From contig CALYPG010000007.1 of the NCBI GenBank assembly GCA_945271295.1, positions 1 through 64,000 on the forward strand: 64,000 nucleotides of DNA. Direction: 5' to 3'. Under the pieces are notes generated by a model. The model was not told the origin of the DNA, made no database searches, and worked only from the letters and a program-made list of their open reading frames with translations. Position numbers and translations under genes: made by a program. Below, piece after piece: positions 53,004-62,984 of the stretch. This stretch comes from an uncultured Gilliamella sp. Lineage in GTDB: Bacteria; Pseudomonadota; Gammaproteobacteria; Enterobacterales; Orbaceae. Position 1 is the stretch's first letter; the number at the start of each line of letters is the position of its first letter.

Positions 53004-54653
53004 ATGTTAAAGTCAATTGATCCAACTAGTACCACATCGTGGAAGTCTCTACAAGCTAGCTACGAAAAAAACAAAAGTAAAACGATTGCGCAAATCTTAA
53101 AAGAAGAACCAAAGCGAGTCGAGAAACTTAGTATCCCATTTGAAGATGAATTTCTTGTTGATTTATCTAAAAATCGAATTACACAAGCAACGCTTGAAAC
53201 CCTTTATAAACTAGCTGATGAATGTGACCTCAACGGCGCAATAAAAGCTATGTATAGTGGCGAAAAAATCAATCGAACCGAAAATCGAGCAGTATTGCAT
53301 GTCGCCCTTCGTAATGTATCAAATACCCCTATTTACGTTGATGGTAACAATGTCATGGATGATGTTAATGCGGTATTGGCTAAAATGGAAAAATTCAGTA
53401 ATAGAATTATTAGCGGTGAGTGGAAAGGTTACACTGGTAAAGCCATTACTGATGTTGTAAATATTGGGATTGGTGGTTCAGATCTTGGTCCACATATGAT
53501 AACAGAGGCTTTAAGACCTTATAAAAATCATTTAACTATGCATTTTGTTTCTAATGTTGATGGCACTCATATTGTAGAGGCGCTTAAAGGTTTAAACCCT
53601 GAAACCACCTTGTTTTTAGTGGCTTCAAAAACCTTTACTACTCAAGAAACCATGACTAATGCACAAACGGCGCGTGATTGGTTACTTGATGCAGCCAAAG
53701 ATAACAAAGCAGTAGCCCTGCACTTTGTCGCACTATCAACTAATGCTAAGGAAGTTGAAAAATTTGGTATTGATACTGCCAATATGTTTGAATTTTGGGA
53801 TTGGGTTGGTGGACGTTACTCATCTTGGTCAGCAATTGGATTATCAATTGTGCTATCAATCGGTTTTGCTAATTTTAAACAATTTTTAGCTGGTGGTCAT
53901 GCGATGGATAAGCATTTCCAAAATGCACCAATTGATAAAAATATTCCGACTTTATTAGCGCTCATCGGTATTTGGTATAATAACTTTTTTGGCGCGGAAA
54001 CCGAAGCCATTTTACCTTATGATCAATATATGCACCGTTTTGCAGCTTACTTCCAACAGGGTAATATGGAGTCGAACGGTAAAAGTGTTGATCGCAATGG
54101 TCATAAAACCACTTATACTACAGGACCAATTATTTGGGGGGAACCGGGTACTAATGGGCAACACGCTTTTTATCAATTAATTCATCAAGGTACTAAGCTT
54201 ATTCCTTGTGATTTTATTGCGCCTGCTATTAGTCATAATCCTGTAGGTGATCATCATCCAAAATTACTTTCTAACTTTTTCGCGCAAACTGAAGCATTAG
54301 CTTTTGGTAAAACAGCTAAGCAAGTTGAGCAAGAATTTATTGCAGCAGGTAAAACACTTGATGAAATAAAAGCAATTGTACCATTTAAGGTATTTGAAGG
54401 TAATAAACCGACCAACTCTATTTTAGTCAAAAAGATCACTCCTTATACACTTGGTGCATTAGTCGCTATGTATGAGCACAAAATCTTTACCCAAGGTATT
54501 ATTTTAAATATCTTTAGTTTCGATCAATGGGGAGTTGAATTAGGTAAACAGTTAGCCGGGCGAATTTTGCCTGAATTAGCTGATGATAAACCAGTGACGT
54601 CTCATGATGATTCAACTAATAATTTGATTAATCAATATAAGAAATGGCGTTAA
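53004..54653 (+). CDS. pgi: Glucose-6-phosphate isomerase
   Basis: Interconverts glucose 6-phosphate and fructose 6-phosphate. The 549 residues equal E. coli Pgi. Sugar-phosphate binding pieces are [11 protein letters not shown] and SKTFTTQET, the base-bearing loop is [20 protein letters not shown], and the C-terminal Lys lies in [22 protein letters not shown] precedes the ATG by a typical distance. Single gene with its own promoter region (52739-53003) and a shared strong terminator downstream. Confidence 0.98.
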   Translation: MLKSIDPTSTTSWKSLQASYEKNKSKTIAQILKEEPKRVEKLSIPFEDEFLVDLSKNRITQATLETLYKLADECDLNGAIKAMYSGEKINRTENRAVLHVALRNVSNTPIYVDGNNVMDDVNAVLAKMEKFSNRIISGEWKGYTGKAITDVVNIGIGGSDLGPHMITEALRPYKNHLTMHFVSNVDGTHIVEALKGLNPETTLFLVASKTFTTQETMTNAQTARDWLLDAAKDNKAVALHFVALSTNAKEVEKFGIDTANMFEFWDWVGGRYSSWSAIGLSIVLSIGFANFKQFLAGGHAMDKHFQNAPIDKNIPTLLALIGIWYNNFFGAETEAILPYDQYMHRFAAYFQQGNMESNGKSVDRNGHKTTYTTGPIIWGEPGTNGQHAFYQLIHQGTKLIPCDFIAPAISHNPVGDHHPKLLSNFFAQTEALAFGKTAKQVEQEFIAAGKTLDEIKAIVPFKVFEGNKPTNSILVKKITPYTLGALVAMYEHKIFTQGIILNIFSFDQWGVELGKQLAGRILPELADDKPVTSHDDSTNNLINQYKKWR

Positions 54654-54701
54654 TAGGTTTTATTAAATCTATGAATTTTATATACTGTTAAACAGTTTAA
54701 T

Positions 54702-54735
54702 AAAAAACCTTCAGCTTTAAACTGAAGGTTTTTTT
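54702..54735. terminator. Strong bidirectional terminator between pgi and crr
   Basis: AAAAAACCTTCAG (54702-54714) pairs perfectly with CTGAAGGTTTTTT (54722-54734) around CTTTAAA, with a run of seven T on the plus strand and a matching run on the minus strand. It serves both converging genes. Confidence 0.92.
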
Positions 54736-54747
54736 ATTGACAGTTTT

Positions 54748-55257
54748 TTATTTTTTTACCCGCATTATTGGGGTTTGACCTGCTTCAACGGTACCAGATA
54801 GTTTGGTTAATTCAGTTATAATTTCCATATTGGAAATAACGACCGGCGTTAAGACTGATTTTGCTTTACTTTCTAGTAGTTTTAGATCAAATTCAATAAT
54901 TGTATCACCAACTTTAACTTGTTGCCCTTCTTCAGCAATACGTTTAAAGCCTTCTCCTTTTAATTCAACAGTATCAATACCAAAGTGAACAAAAAGCTCA
55001 ATACCTTCATCCGATTCAATCGCAAAAGCATGGTTGGTTTGGAAGATTGTACCGATTTTACCATTCAATGGTGCTACGATTTTATTACCCGCTGGTTTAA
55101 TGGCAATCCCATCGCCAACAATTTTTTCTGCAAAAACTACATCAGGTACATCTTCAATTTTAACAATTTCGCCACTTAATGGAGCAATAATTTCAATGCT
55201 ATTATCATTCTTGCTATCATCGGACACAAATTGTTTGATTTTATCGAATAATCCCAT
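54748..55257 (-). CDS. crr: PTS glucose-specific enzyme IIA
   Basis: The soluble phosphocarrier EIIA(Glc), which passes phosphate from HPr to sugar-specific EIIB and regulates adenylate cyclase and other permeases. 169 residues, as in E. coli. The phosphorylated His90 is in [14 protein letters not shown] and the helper His75 in [13 protein letters not shown]. The N-terminal amphipathic [14 protein letters not shown], which helps membrane contact, is present. Third gene of ptsH-ptsI-crr, 9 bases after ptsI. Confidence 0.97.
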   Translation of the reverse strand: MGLFDKIKQFVSDDSKNDNSIEIIAPLSGEIVKIEDVPDVVFAEKIVGDGIAIKPAGNKIVAPLNGKIGTIFQTNHAFAIESDEGIELFVHFGIDTVELKGEGFKRIAEEGQQVKVGDTIIEFDLKLLESKAKSVLTPVVISNMEIITELTKLSGTVEAGQTPIMRVKK

Positions 55258-55266
55258 TATTGTCTC

Positions 55267-56994
55267 CTAACTAATTTGCTTTTCAGCAGTATAATTTTCT
55301 ATTAAATCAATAATTTCTTTTGCTGTTGCTTTTGCAAGTGCAGTATCGGCTAGTTTTTTCGCTTCTTCAAAATTAGTATTACGAATCAATTTTTTAATTT
55401 TAGGAATTGAAACCGCACTCATACTAAATTCATCTAATCCCATACCGAGTAATAAAACTGTTGCTCTTTCATCACCAGCAAGTTCACCACACATGCCTGT
55501 CCATTTACCTTCTTTGTGCGAAGCATCAATAACATTTTTAATCAGGGTTAACACTGAAGGTGAAAGCGGGTTATAAAGATGAGAAATTAACTCATTACCA
55601 CGGTCAACCGCTAATGTGTATTGTGTTAAATCGTTAGTACCTATACTAAAGAAGTCGACTTCTTTAGCTAAGTGAGGAGCAATCACTGCTGCTGCTGGGG
55701 TTTCAATCATCACACCAATTTCAATATTTTTATCAAAAGCTTTCCCTTCAGCATTTAATTGTTCTTTAAGAATGTTGATTTCTGATTTTAATTGACGAAC
55801 TTCTTCAACCGAAATAATCATAGGGAACATAATGCGTAATTTGCCGAAAGCTGATGCACGTAAGATTGCTTTTAATTGAGCGTGTAAGACATCTTTACGA
55901 TCAAGGCAAATACGAATTGCTCGCCAGCCTAAGAATGGGTTTTCTTCTTTAGGTAAGTGCATATATGGTACATCTTTATCACCGCCGATATCCATAGTAC
56001 GTACAATAACAGGTAAACCATTAGTTGATTCAGCCACTTCTTTATAAGCTTTGAATTGTTCTTCTTCATTCGGATAAGCATCACGATCCATGAATAAGAA
56101 TTCAGTACGGTAAAGCCCTATACCTTCATAACCATTACGTTCAGCACCAGCTACATCACGTACAGTACCGATATTGCCACAAATTTCAACTTGGTGACCA
56201 TCTAGTGTAACTGCTGGTAGATCTTTTAGTTTAGCTAGTTCTTCTTTATCAGCAATAAACTTAGCTTGAACTTGTTTTAATTTTTCTTGCGTAGTGTGGT
56301 CTGGATTAATATAAATAGCATTATTAATCGCATCTAAAATAATAAAATCACCTTGTTTAATATTTTCGGTGGCATTTGATGTACCAACAATAGCAGGAAT
56401 TTCAAGGGAACGCGCCATAATTGAGGTATGTGAAGTTCGCCCACCGGCATCAGTAATAAAACCTAACACCATGTCTAAATTTAATTGTGCGGTTTCTGAT
56501 GGTGTTAGATCCGTTGCAACTAAAATACAAGGTTGGCTAATGGCACTTAAATCAACAATTTCCACACCTAAAATATTTTTGAGTAATCGTTTACCAATGT
56601 CTCGGATATCTGCTGCACGTTCTTTTAAGTATTCGTCATCCAAATTTTCAAGCTCTTTTGCTTGGGTTTCAAATACAGTTTGGACTGCGGCATCAGCAGT
56701 AGAATGTTTGCTTTGAATGCGAGAGATCACTTCTTGCTCAAGATCCTCATCTTCAAGAAGCATAATGTGCCCTTCAAAAATAGCGGCTTTATCTTCACCA
56801 AGTGTCGATTTAGCTCGCTCCATGATCGCATGTAATTGTTCGCTTGATTTGGCTCGCGCATCTTTAAAACGCTCGATTTCAGCATCGATTTTGTTATCAA
56901 GAATTTGTCTATTATTAATAACAATAGGTTCTTCTTTTAATAATAACGCTTTTGCGAAAGCGATACCGGGGGAAACAAGTATACCTGATACCAT
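55267..56994 (-). CDS. ptsI: PTS enzyme I (PEP-protein phosphotransferase)
   Basis: Takes phosphate from phosphoenolpyruvate and hands it to HPr. 575 residues, as in E. coli. The phosphorylated His (about 189) is in [21 protein letters not shown] (quoted part [13 protein letters not shown]), the PEP-site signature is [20 protein letters not shown] (exactly 20 residues) in the C-terminal half, and the catalytic Cys is in [12 protein letters not shown]. It lies 52 bases after ptsH and directly before crr. Confidence 0.98.
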   Translation of the reverse strand: MVSGILVSPGIAFAKALLLKEEPIVINNRQILDNKIDAEIERFKDARAKSSEQLHAIMERAKSTLGEDKAAIFEGHIMLLEDEDLEQEVISRIQSKHSTADAAVQTVFETQAKELENLDDEYLKERAADIRDIGKRLLKNILGVEIVDLSAISQPCILVATDLTPSETAQLNLDMVLGFITDAGGRTSHTSIMARSLEIPAIVGTSNATENIKQGDFIILDAINNAIYINPDHTTQEKLKQVQAKFIADKEELAKLKDLPAVTLDGHQVEICGNIGTVRDVAGAERNGYEGIGLYRTEFLFMDRDAYPNEEEQFKAYKEVAESTNGLPVIVRTMDIGGDKDVPYMHLPKEENPFLGWRAIRICLDRKDVLHAQLKAILRASAFGKLRIMFPMIISVEEVRQLKSEINILKEQLNAEGKAFDKNIEIGVMIETPAAAVIAPHLAKEVDFFSIGTNDLTQYTLAVDRGNELISHLYNPLSPSVLTLIKNVIDASHKEGKWTGMCGELAGDERATVLLLGMGLDEFSMSAVSIPKIKKLIRNTNFEEAKKLADTALAKATAKEIIDLIENYTAEKQIS

Positions 56995-57046
56995 AACATT
57001 TAATCCTTATTCAATTTTAAAACCATTTTATTGCTATTAGGGAGTA

Positions 57047-57304
57047 TTATTCCAATTCAGGAATTAATTTTACTAAATGATTTACCGCTTCTTTTTCATC
57101 TTCACCTTCGGCAGAAATTGTAATTACAGTACCTTGTGTTAGCCCTAGTGTTTGTAATTTAAACAAGCTTTTCGCACTGGCGCTTTTGCCATTTGAGGTA
57201 ACTGTGATTTCAGCATTGAAGTTTTTTGCTTCTTTTACGAACTGAGCAGCAGGGCGGGTATGAAGACCATTTGATGCAGTAATTGTTACATCTTGTTTAT
57301 ACAT
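57047..57304 (-). CDS. ptsH: PTS phosphocarrier protein HPr
   Basis: The 85-residue phosphocarrier. His15 in [13 protein letters not shown] is the phosphorylation site, and Ser46 in the [16 protein letters not shown] block is the regulatory site of Gram-positive relatives. Start [13 protein letters not shown]. First gene of the pts operon; in E. coli cysK precedes it, whereas here an unrelated lipoprotein gene does. Confidence 0.98.
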   Translation of the reverse strand: MYKQDVTITASNGLHTRPAAQFVKEAKNFNAEITVTSNGKSASAKSLFKLQTLGLTQGTVITISAEGEDEKEAVNHLVKLIPELE

Positions 57305-57442
57305 AGTTATTTTACTCCCGAAAATATTTTGTCTACGCGAACAATATAAATAAAATCCGCCGGAAAGGCTAGTAAGATTTCATAGTTCTTTTGGATTTAG
57401 TTAATATTATTCATTCTAATATATAAAGATAACCATATTTTA

Positions 57443-57787
57443 TCAATATTGATAAATGCGATTGATTCGGTCACTACATTTTTTAAATTCAACTTGCCCA
57501 TGAATCCCGTGCCTGACATTTTCAAAAACGATTTCTTCACTACCATCGAGTTGTGATGCACGGATTTCTTCTCGGCAAAATGTTTCAAATTTCTGTAGTT
57601 CTTGCTCGCTATCACCTAACTTGTAATATTTTGGCAAGTCTTGACTTGTTACATGGTGTTGTACTTTGTCTCGCATATCGAGGATTATTGTTCCTTTGTT
57701 TGGTAACCACGAATTACATGCAGTTATTAATACAGTGGAAACAACAAATAGTAACGACCATTTTTTAACCGATCTTGAAATGTTCAA
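57443..57787 (-). CDS. Small lipoprotein of unknown function
   Basis: A 114-residue protein with a lipoprotein signal: basic start NISRSVKKW, hydrophobic core, and lipobox ITAC with Cys24. After the Cys comes NSWLPNKGTIILDMRDKV; the body is hydrophilic and has two further Cys (in FCREEI and KCSDRI) that could form a disulfide. I do not recognise a family. It lies 138 bases upstream of ptsH on the same strand and divergent from ygfB. Real-gene evidence is the intact secretion signal and protein-like composition. Confidence 0.7.
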   Translation of the reverse strand: MNISRSVKKWSLLFVVSTVLITACNSWLPNKGTIILDMRDKVQHHVTSQDLPKYYKLGDSEQELQKFETFCREEIRASQLDGSEEIVFENVRHGIHGQVEFKKCSDRINRIYQY

Positions 57788-57913
57788 AATAATTCCTTTA
57801 TTATGTGCAATAACCTGTTTATCATTTACAGTTTAAGTACTAATTATATACTAATAATCAATTAAAGTGCAGATGTGCATTTTAGTGATACGATAACAAC
57901 CCGAGTGGAGTTA

Positions 57914-58456
57914 ATGACAGATATGATTAATTACGACAAACTTAATTACCAACTAATTCAACATAAAATAGGTATTACCGCAGCTGAATTGCATGGTTTT
58001 TTAGTGGGAATTTTAGCCGGTGGTAATCATGATCAAAGCTGGCGTCCATTAGTCGATGATATGTTAAATAATGGACAGGCTATTGCTGAACCTTTAATTC
58101 AACCAATTACTCAACTTTATCATCTTACCAAGCAACAACTTTCTGACGAAGATTTCGAATTTCAATTGTTTTTAAGTGAGCATGATTTATTTACGCAAAT
58201 AGATGATCTTGTGGGGTGGGTAAATCATTTCTTGCTTGGCATTGGATTGGTTCAACCTAAAATTAATCGACTTAAAGGTGATGTGGGTGAAGCAATTTAT
58301 GATCTACGACAAATTGTTAAGTTGGGTTATGACAAAAACGAAAATGAAGAAGAACTTGGATTTGCCTTTGAGGAAATTAAAGAATATGTACGTATAACCG
58401 CAGTGTTATGCTTTGATGAATTTAATGAAGCGGATATAACTCCAACTATTCATTAA
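57914..58456 (+). CDS. ygfB: YgfB/UPF0149 family protein
   Basis: A conserved all-helical protein of 180 residues. ITAAELHGFLVGILAGG near residues 20-36 is the family signature, and LGFAFEEIKEYVRITAVL near 150-167 is the C-terminal one. I choose ATG 57914 (MTDMINYDKL), preceded by GGAG at a short distance; a GTG at 57875 and an ATG at 57923 are alternatives. The molecular role in E. coli is not known to me; in Pseudomonas, YgfB has been reported to influence AmpDh/beta-lactam responses. It precedes pepP by 27 bases, as in E. coli. Confidence 0.9.
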   Translation: MTDMINYDKLNYQLIQHKIGITAAELHGFLVGILAGGNHDQSWRPLVDDMLNNGQAIAEPLIQPITQLYHLTKQQLSDEDFEFQLFLSEHDLFTQIDDLVGWVNHFLLGIGLVQPKINRLKGDVGEAIYDLRQIVKLGYDKNENEEELGFAFEEIKEYVRITAVLCFDEFNEADITPTIH

Positions 58457-58483
58457 GATTGATAGTCAATTATAAGTAGGGTC

Positions 58484-59797
58484 ATGATTATGATAAAAGC
58501 TGATATCAAAAAAGAACTTCTCGCTCGCCGTGAAAAATTGTTAGCACAAATGAAAGCAAATAGTATTGCACTTTTTTTTGCCGCGCCGGAGGCAGTCCGT
58601 AGTAATGATACGCTTTATCCATATCGGCAAAATAGTGATTTTTGGTATTTTACGTTTTTTGATGAACCAGAATCTATGTTAGCGATTATTAAACAAGAAG
58701 ATAATCAATCACGATATATATTGTTTAACCGAAAAAAAGATCCTTTAGCCGAAACATGGACCGGGTATCGCTTAGGTCAAAAGGCGGCATTGGATGCGAT
58801 TGTTGTTGATAAAGCTTATCTTATTGATGAAATAAATACCGTACTGCCTGATTTATTAAATGGCAAAACAACAATCTATCATGCTAAACAACAATATAAA
58901 TATGCCGATCAAATACTCAAAAAGGCTCGAACTACTTTACGACAAGGGACTATGACAAATTTATCGACACCAAGTAAAGTAATTGATTGGCGACCAATTG
59001 TGCATAAAATGCGTATGTTCAAATCTGAATTTGAAATAGCTATTATCCGACAAGCTTGTAAAATCAGTGCTCAAGCGCATGTAAGGGCGATGCAAAAATG
59101 TAAACCTCAAATGTATGAGTATCAATTAGAGGCTGAAATTTTACATGAATTTGTTAAGCATGGTGCACGCTGGCCATCTTATAACACCATTGTTGGTGGT
59201 GGTAATAACGGTTGCACATTACATTACGAAAATAATAATCAACAGTTAAAAGACGGTGAGTTAGTTTTGATTGATGCAGGATGCGAATATCAATATTACG
59301 CGGGCGATATTACGCGTACCTTCCCTGTAAATGGTAAATTTAGCCAAGCACAACGTGAAATATATGACATTGTATTGGCATCACAATATCAAGCTATTGC
59401 CTTGTTTAAACCGGGTATATCCATTACCGAGGTTAATCAATATGTTGTTCGAATAATGGTTGAAGGTTTGGTTAAACTTGGCATTATGCAAGGTGATGTT
59501 AATGATTTGATTGCTAAAGAAGCTTATCGTGCCTACTACATGCATAGTTTAGGGCATTGGCTAGGGATAGATGTGCATGATGTTGGTAGGAACCAACATC
59601 GCCCTTTAGAACCAGGCATGGTATTAACGGTTGAACCTGGTTTGTATATAAATCAAGATGCTGATGTGCCTGAACGTTATAAAGGCATTGGGATTCGCAT
59701 TGAAGATAATATCTTGATCACTGAAAATGGCAACGAAGTATTAACTTCAATTGTACCGAAAAATGCGGATGAAATCGAAAATTTGATGAAACATTAA
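58484..59797 (+). CDS. pepP: Xaa-Pro aminopeptidase
   Basis: Aminopeptidase P, releasing N-terminal residues next to proline. The 437 residues match E. coli PepP (441). The N-terminal domain holds LYPYRQNSDFWYFTFFDEPE; the pita-bread metal site uses Asp in VLIDAGCEY and YAGDITRTFP, His in HSLGHWLGIDVHDVG, and Glu in VEPGLY and IRIEDNI. ATG 58490, six bases on, has the better Shine-Dalgarno spacing (AGTAGGG) and may be the true start. In E. coli ubiH and ubiI follow; here the operon ends. Confidence 0.95.
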   Translation: MIMIKADIKKELLARREKLLAQMKANSIALFFAAPEAVRSNDTLYPYRQNSDFWYFTFFDEPESMLAIIKQEDNQSRYILFNRKKDPLAETWTGYRLGQKAALDAIVVDKAYLIDEINTVLPDLLNGKTTIYHAKQQYKYADQILKKARTTLRQGTMTNLSTPSKVIDWRPIVHKMRMFKSEFEIAIIRQACKISAQAHVRAMQKCKPQMYEYQLEAEILHEFVKHGARWPSYNTIVGGGNNGCTLHYENNNQQLKDGELVLIDAGCEYQYYAGDITRTFPVNGKFSQAQREIYDIVLASQYQAIALFKPGISITEVNQYVVRIMVEGLVKLGIMQGDVNDLIAKEAYRAYYMHSLGHWLGIDVHDVGRNQHRPLEPGMVLTVEPGLYINQDADVPERYKGIGIRIEDNILITENGNEVLTSIVPKNADEIENLMKH

Positions 59798-59869
59798 GTG
59801 TTTATACAAATTTAATATAGTTTAAATTTATTGATTACTCAAAACAATAATACAGCTAATTGTATCAAC

Positions 59870-59923
59870 ATTAGTTACATGATAATCATTTAATAGCGTA
59901 ATAATTAAATTATAGTAACTAAT
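59870..59923. repeat. Nested inverted repeat between pepP and tonB
   Basis: ATTAGTTAC (59870-59878) and GTAACTAAT (59915-59923) are perfect complements; inside, ATTTAAT-type arms can also pair around AGCGTAATA. It sits between two converging genes and could be a weak double terminator. All-AT stems make it a low-confidence call. Confidence 0.3.
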
Positions 59924-59939
59924 ATTGATAAATTAACCA

Positions 59940-60746
59940 CTATTCAAACCTGGTTGATTCATTATGTTTAAATATAATTTTAATTTCTAAATTTTTAGCA
60001 GGTATTGGTTGATATTTCCATTTTTTCATTGCGGTGATTACAGAACGATTAAAAATATTATTGGGATTTGCTTCAATAATATTAATGTTTTCAACACGTC
60101 CCTCACTATTTACATCAAAAGTTACCACTACGTACCCATCCAAACGCATATCCAGAGCTCGACGTGGATATTCCGGTTGACCACGACTTATAGGCGATGG
60201 GTTTTCTGAAAAACGGCGATTATCTGAAATTGATGGTGCAACAGCTGTGGGGGCCGTATTATTGCTAACGACTTCCTGCCTTATCTGTTTGCGTGAGGAT
60301 TTTTGAACTTGAGGTTTTTTCTTTTTAGGTTTTTGCTCTTGTTTGATGACAATCTTGTTATCCGGTAATGGAGTAGGTTTCACTTCCTCTTTGACAACTT
60401 CTGGTTCAATAATTGGCTCAATAGTTGGTTCTTCAATAGGTTGATTATCGATAATTTCACTATTTTCCATACCTTGAACATCGGGCGTGTTTTCGACCAA
60501 TGATTGTTCCGGTGCCGCAAGTTGTGACAAATCAACCATAATCGCTTTAATGGAATTATCACCATCATCAACCACAATATTGTTCGCAAACAACGCAGAA
60601 CTAAATAACAAACCCACCAAAAAAAAGTGTGACAAAACCGAAAGCGATGTATATAAGTAAACACCTTTTGATCTTTTCTTTGGAAACAGAGGAACCTGTT
60701 CGTTATTGATATCTATATCAAAGTTAATCTTCATAACAATTATCAT
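59940..60746 (-). CDS. tonB: Energy-transducing protein TonB
   Basis: Couples the inner-membrane proton gradient to outer-membrane receptors for iron complexes and vitamin B12. Single N-terminal anchor SVLSHFFLVGLLFSSALFA near residues 36-54, a long Pro/Glu then Pro/Lys-rich spacer (EEPTIEPIIEPEVVKEEVKP, KKKKPQVQKSSRK), and the TonB C-terminal domain with YPRRALDMRLDGYVVVTFDV near 195-214 and KKWKYQPIP. ATG 60746 or ATG 60734 could be the start; neither has a good Shine-Dalgarno. No exbB/exbD are adjacent. Two Fur-like boxes overlap the start region. Confidence 0.9.
   Translation of the reverse strand: MIIVMKINFDIDINNEQVPLFPKKRSKGVYLYTSLSVLSHFFLVGLLFSSALFANNIVVDDGDNSIKAIMVDLSQLAAPEQSLVENTPDVQGMENSEIIDNQPIEEPTIEPIIEPEVVKEEVKPTPLPDNKIVIKQEQKPKKKKPQVQKSSRKQIRQEVVSNNTAPTAVAPSISDNRRFSENPSPISRGQPEYPRRALDMRLDGYVVVTFDVNSEGRVENINIIEANPNNIFNRSVITAMKKWKYQPIPAKNLEIKIIFKHNESTRFE
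60731..60745 (-). promoter_or_regulatory. Fur-like box 1 at the tonB start
   Basis: On the minus strand TGATAATTGTTATGA matches the Fur 15-mer TGATAATnATTATCA with two mismatches. It overlaps the tonB start codons, a position that would block initiation. Confidence 0.5.
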
Positions 60747-60772
60747 TTGTAACTTAAGCCAGCTATTTTAAA

Positions 60773-60787
60773 TGAAAATGCTTATCA
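60773..60787. promoter_or_regulatory. Fur-like box 2 upstream of tonB
   Basis: TGAAAATGCTTATCA matches the Fur 15-mer TGATAATnATTATCA with two mismatches, 27 bases upstream of the longer tonB start and 60 bases upstream of the ispB frame. Iron-Fur repression of tonB is well known in enteric bacteria. Confidence 0.6.
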
Positions 60788-60897
60788 TTTGTAGCGTTTT
60801 CTTAATACTATAAAATAACCTATAGCAAAACTTGTTGCACAATGATATTTATCAGATAATATCAAACAAGTATCTATTATTTATAATGGTTATCCCG

Positions 60898-61884
60898 ATG
60901 AATAATCCATCAATGAATCAAATTCTAGAACTGGTCAAAGACGATTTAGTAAAAGTCAATCAAGCCATACAAGCAGAGTTAAGTTCTGATGTTGCCTTAA
61001 TTAATCAATTGGGCAATTACATTATTAGCAGCGGTGGCAAACGTATTCGCCCCATTGTTTCGTTATTAGTGGCAAAAGCGCTTAATTATCAAGGTGATAA
61101 ACATATAATTACTGCTGCTTTTATTGAGTTTATCCATACCGCTACTTTATTACATGATGATGTGGTGGATGAATCCGATTTACGGCGTGGCAAATCGACA
61201 GCTAATGCTCTTTTTGGTAATGCTGCAAGTGTTTTAGTTGGAGATTATATTTATACGCGTTCTTTTCAGATGATGGTACGTACCGAATCTTTTAAAGTGC
61301 TAACGATTATGTCAGCAGCAACTAATGTGATTGCCGAAGGTGAAGTACAACAATTAATTAATTGTAACGATCCTGATATTACCAAAGAGCAATACTTAGA
61401 AGTCATTTATCGTAAAACAGCACGCTTATTTGAAGCAACCTCACACTCAGCTGCAGTACTTGCAGGTGCAGATGAGCAGCAAGAATGTGCTTTACGAGAA
61501 TATGGAAAATATTTAGGTACTGCCTTTCAACTTATTGATGATTTACTAGATTATAATGCCGATAGCAATCAAAAATTGGGTAAAAATTTGGGGGACGATC
61601 TGAATGAAGGTAAAGCTACACTACCACTTTTACATGCTATGTATCATGCTAAAAATTCACAAGATACCCTTTTAATTCGCCAAGCTATTGAGCAAGGCAA
61701 CGGCAGGCATTTGTTAGATCGTATTTTACAAATAATGGATGAGTGTGGTTCACTTGATTTTACCTTGCAAACAGCCCAGCAAGAGGCAAAAAAAGCATAT
61801 GATGTTATTGCCATTTTACCTGATTCGCCATATAAAAAGGCATTGCAAGATCTGGCATTACTTTCGGTTAAACGGGAAAATTAA
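60898..61884 (+). CDS. ispB: Octaprenyl diphosphate synthase
   Basis: Makes the long isoprenoid side chain of ubiquinone and menaquinone. The two Asp-rich motifs are LLHDDVVDESD near residues 83-93 and FQLIDDLLDYNAD near 210-222; GGKRIRP near 42-48 binds diphosphate. I choose ATG 60898 (MNNPSMNQILEL), giving 328 residues (323 in E. coli); the open frame extends to 60832 but the extra N-terminus is not family-like. In E. coli rplU-rpmA lie divergently; here tonB does. Confidence 0.93.
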   Translation: MNNPSMNQILELVKDDLVKVNQAIQAELSSDVALINQLGNYIISSGGKRIRPIVSLLVAKALNYQGDKHIITAAFIEFIHTATLLHDDVVDESDLRRGKSTANALFGNAASVLVGDYIYTRSFQMMVRTESFKVLTIMSAATNVIAEGEVQQLINCNDPDITKEQYLEVIYRKTARLFEATSHSAAVLAGADEQQECALREYGKYLGTAFQLIDDLLDYNADSNQKLGKNLGDDLNEGKATLPLLHAMYHAKNSQDTLLIRQAIEQGNGRHLLDRILQIMDECGSLDFTLQTAQQEAKKAYDVIAILPDSPYKKALQDLALLSVKREN

Positions 61885-61999
61885 TTAACTTAGTGTTTCA
61901 TTCAATATTTATACTGAAACGTATAGTATTCCTGAAACATTTTGTCAATCATTATGCATACTATAATCTCATCATTTAATATAATACAAGGTATTGATT

Positions 62000-62863
62000 A
62001 TGTTTAAACGGTCTTGGCCCGTTGTTTTAATTTTTATTTCGATGATTTCGGTGCAAGGTAGTGCATCGATGGCGAAATACCTTTTCCCTGTCCTTGGTCC
62101 AGAAGGGATGACCGCCTGGCGATTATTTTTTTCAGCCATTATGTTAGTTATTATTTTCAAACCTTGGCAAAAACCAATGACTAAATTAGCTTTGAAATAT
62201 ATCCTTTTATATGGCATTGCAATGGGATGTATGAATTTATGCTTCTATAATGCAATAGCAAGGATTCCGCTTGGTATTGCCGTTGCTATCGAACTTACTG
62301 GTCCAATCATGGTCGCAATGTGCTCTTCACGCCGATTAACTGATTTTATCTGGTTAGCGATCGCAGTGATCGGTTTAGTGATGTTATTACCCATTCATCA
62401 AGCAACAAATAATATCGACCCGATTGGCATTTTATTAGCATTTGGTGCAGGTAGTTGTTGGGCCTGTTATATTGTATTTGGTCGCAAAGCTGGCGCTATT
62501 CATGGCTCATCAAGTGTAGCTATTGGTTCAGTTATTGCCTCATTTTTGCTATTTCCGATCGGTGTATGGCAATGTGGCAGTGTGATGTTTTCGGTGGAAC
62601 TTTTACCATTGGTGTTTGTGGTTGCATTATTAGCATCAGCCATTCCTTATGGTTTGGATATGATTGCCTTGCCAAAATTACCTGCGCAAACATTTAGTAC
62701 TTTAATGAGTTTATCACCTGTATTTGCGGCGTTTTCGGGTTTGATTGTGTTACACGAACAATTAAGTCATTATCAATGGCTCGCCATTGTTTTTATTATC
62801 GTATCATCAATAGGAACAGTGCTGACAATGAATCGACCAACGAAGTTGAAATCAATTAAATAA
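62000..62863 (+). CDS. rhtA: Threonine/homoserine exporter RhtA
   Basis: A ten-helix EamA (drug/metabolite transporter) protein of 287 residues. It matches E. coli RhtA along its length: SVQGSASMAKYLFPVLGPEG near 17-36, VAIELTGPIMVAMCSSRR near 95-112, ALASAIPYGLDMIALPKLPAQTF-like ASAIPYGLDMIALPKLP near 217-233. ATG 62000 has AAGG 8 bases upstream; a TTG at 61994 is in frame but less suited. It would export threonine and homoserine surplus. Monocistronic between ispB and a convergent terminator. Confidence 0.9.
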   Translation: MFKRSWPVVLIFISMISVQGSASMAKYLFPVLGPEGMTAWRLFFSAIMLVIIFKPWQKPMTKLALKYILLYGIAMGCMNLCFYNAIARIPLGIAVAIELTGPIMVAMCSSRRLTDFIWLAIAVIGLVMLLPIHQATNNIDPIGILLAFGAGSCWACYIVFGRKAGAIHGSSSVAIGSVIASFLLFPIGVWQCGSVMFSVELLPLVFVVALLASAIPYGLDMIALPKLPAQTFSTLMSLSPVFAAFSGLIVLHEQLSHYQWLAIVFIIVSSIGTVLTMNRPTKLKSIK

Positions 62864-62890
62864 CCGAGTTATTAATATTGTTAAGTTGTT

Positions 62891-62916
62891 ATATCGCGCT
62901 TAAAATAGCGCGATAT
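62891..62916. terminator. Bidirectional terminator between rhtA and ffh
   Basis: ATATCGCGC (62891-62899) pairs perfectly with GCGCGATAT (62908-62916) around an 8-base loop, 27 bases after rhtA and 68 bases after the convergent ffh stop. The T-runs are short (TTCAATAT on plus), so termination efficiency is uncertain. Confidence 0.6.
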
Positions 62917-62984
62917 TTCAATATAAATCAATAAATTAAAATGCAATTTGAATTAATGATAAAATTGGGACTAACTATGTTAAT

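Noticed and set aside
61895-61920. GTTTCA/TGAAAC dyad after ispB as a terminator
   Set aside because: Six-bp stem with a 14-base loop and no T-run.
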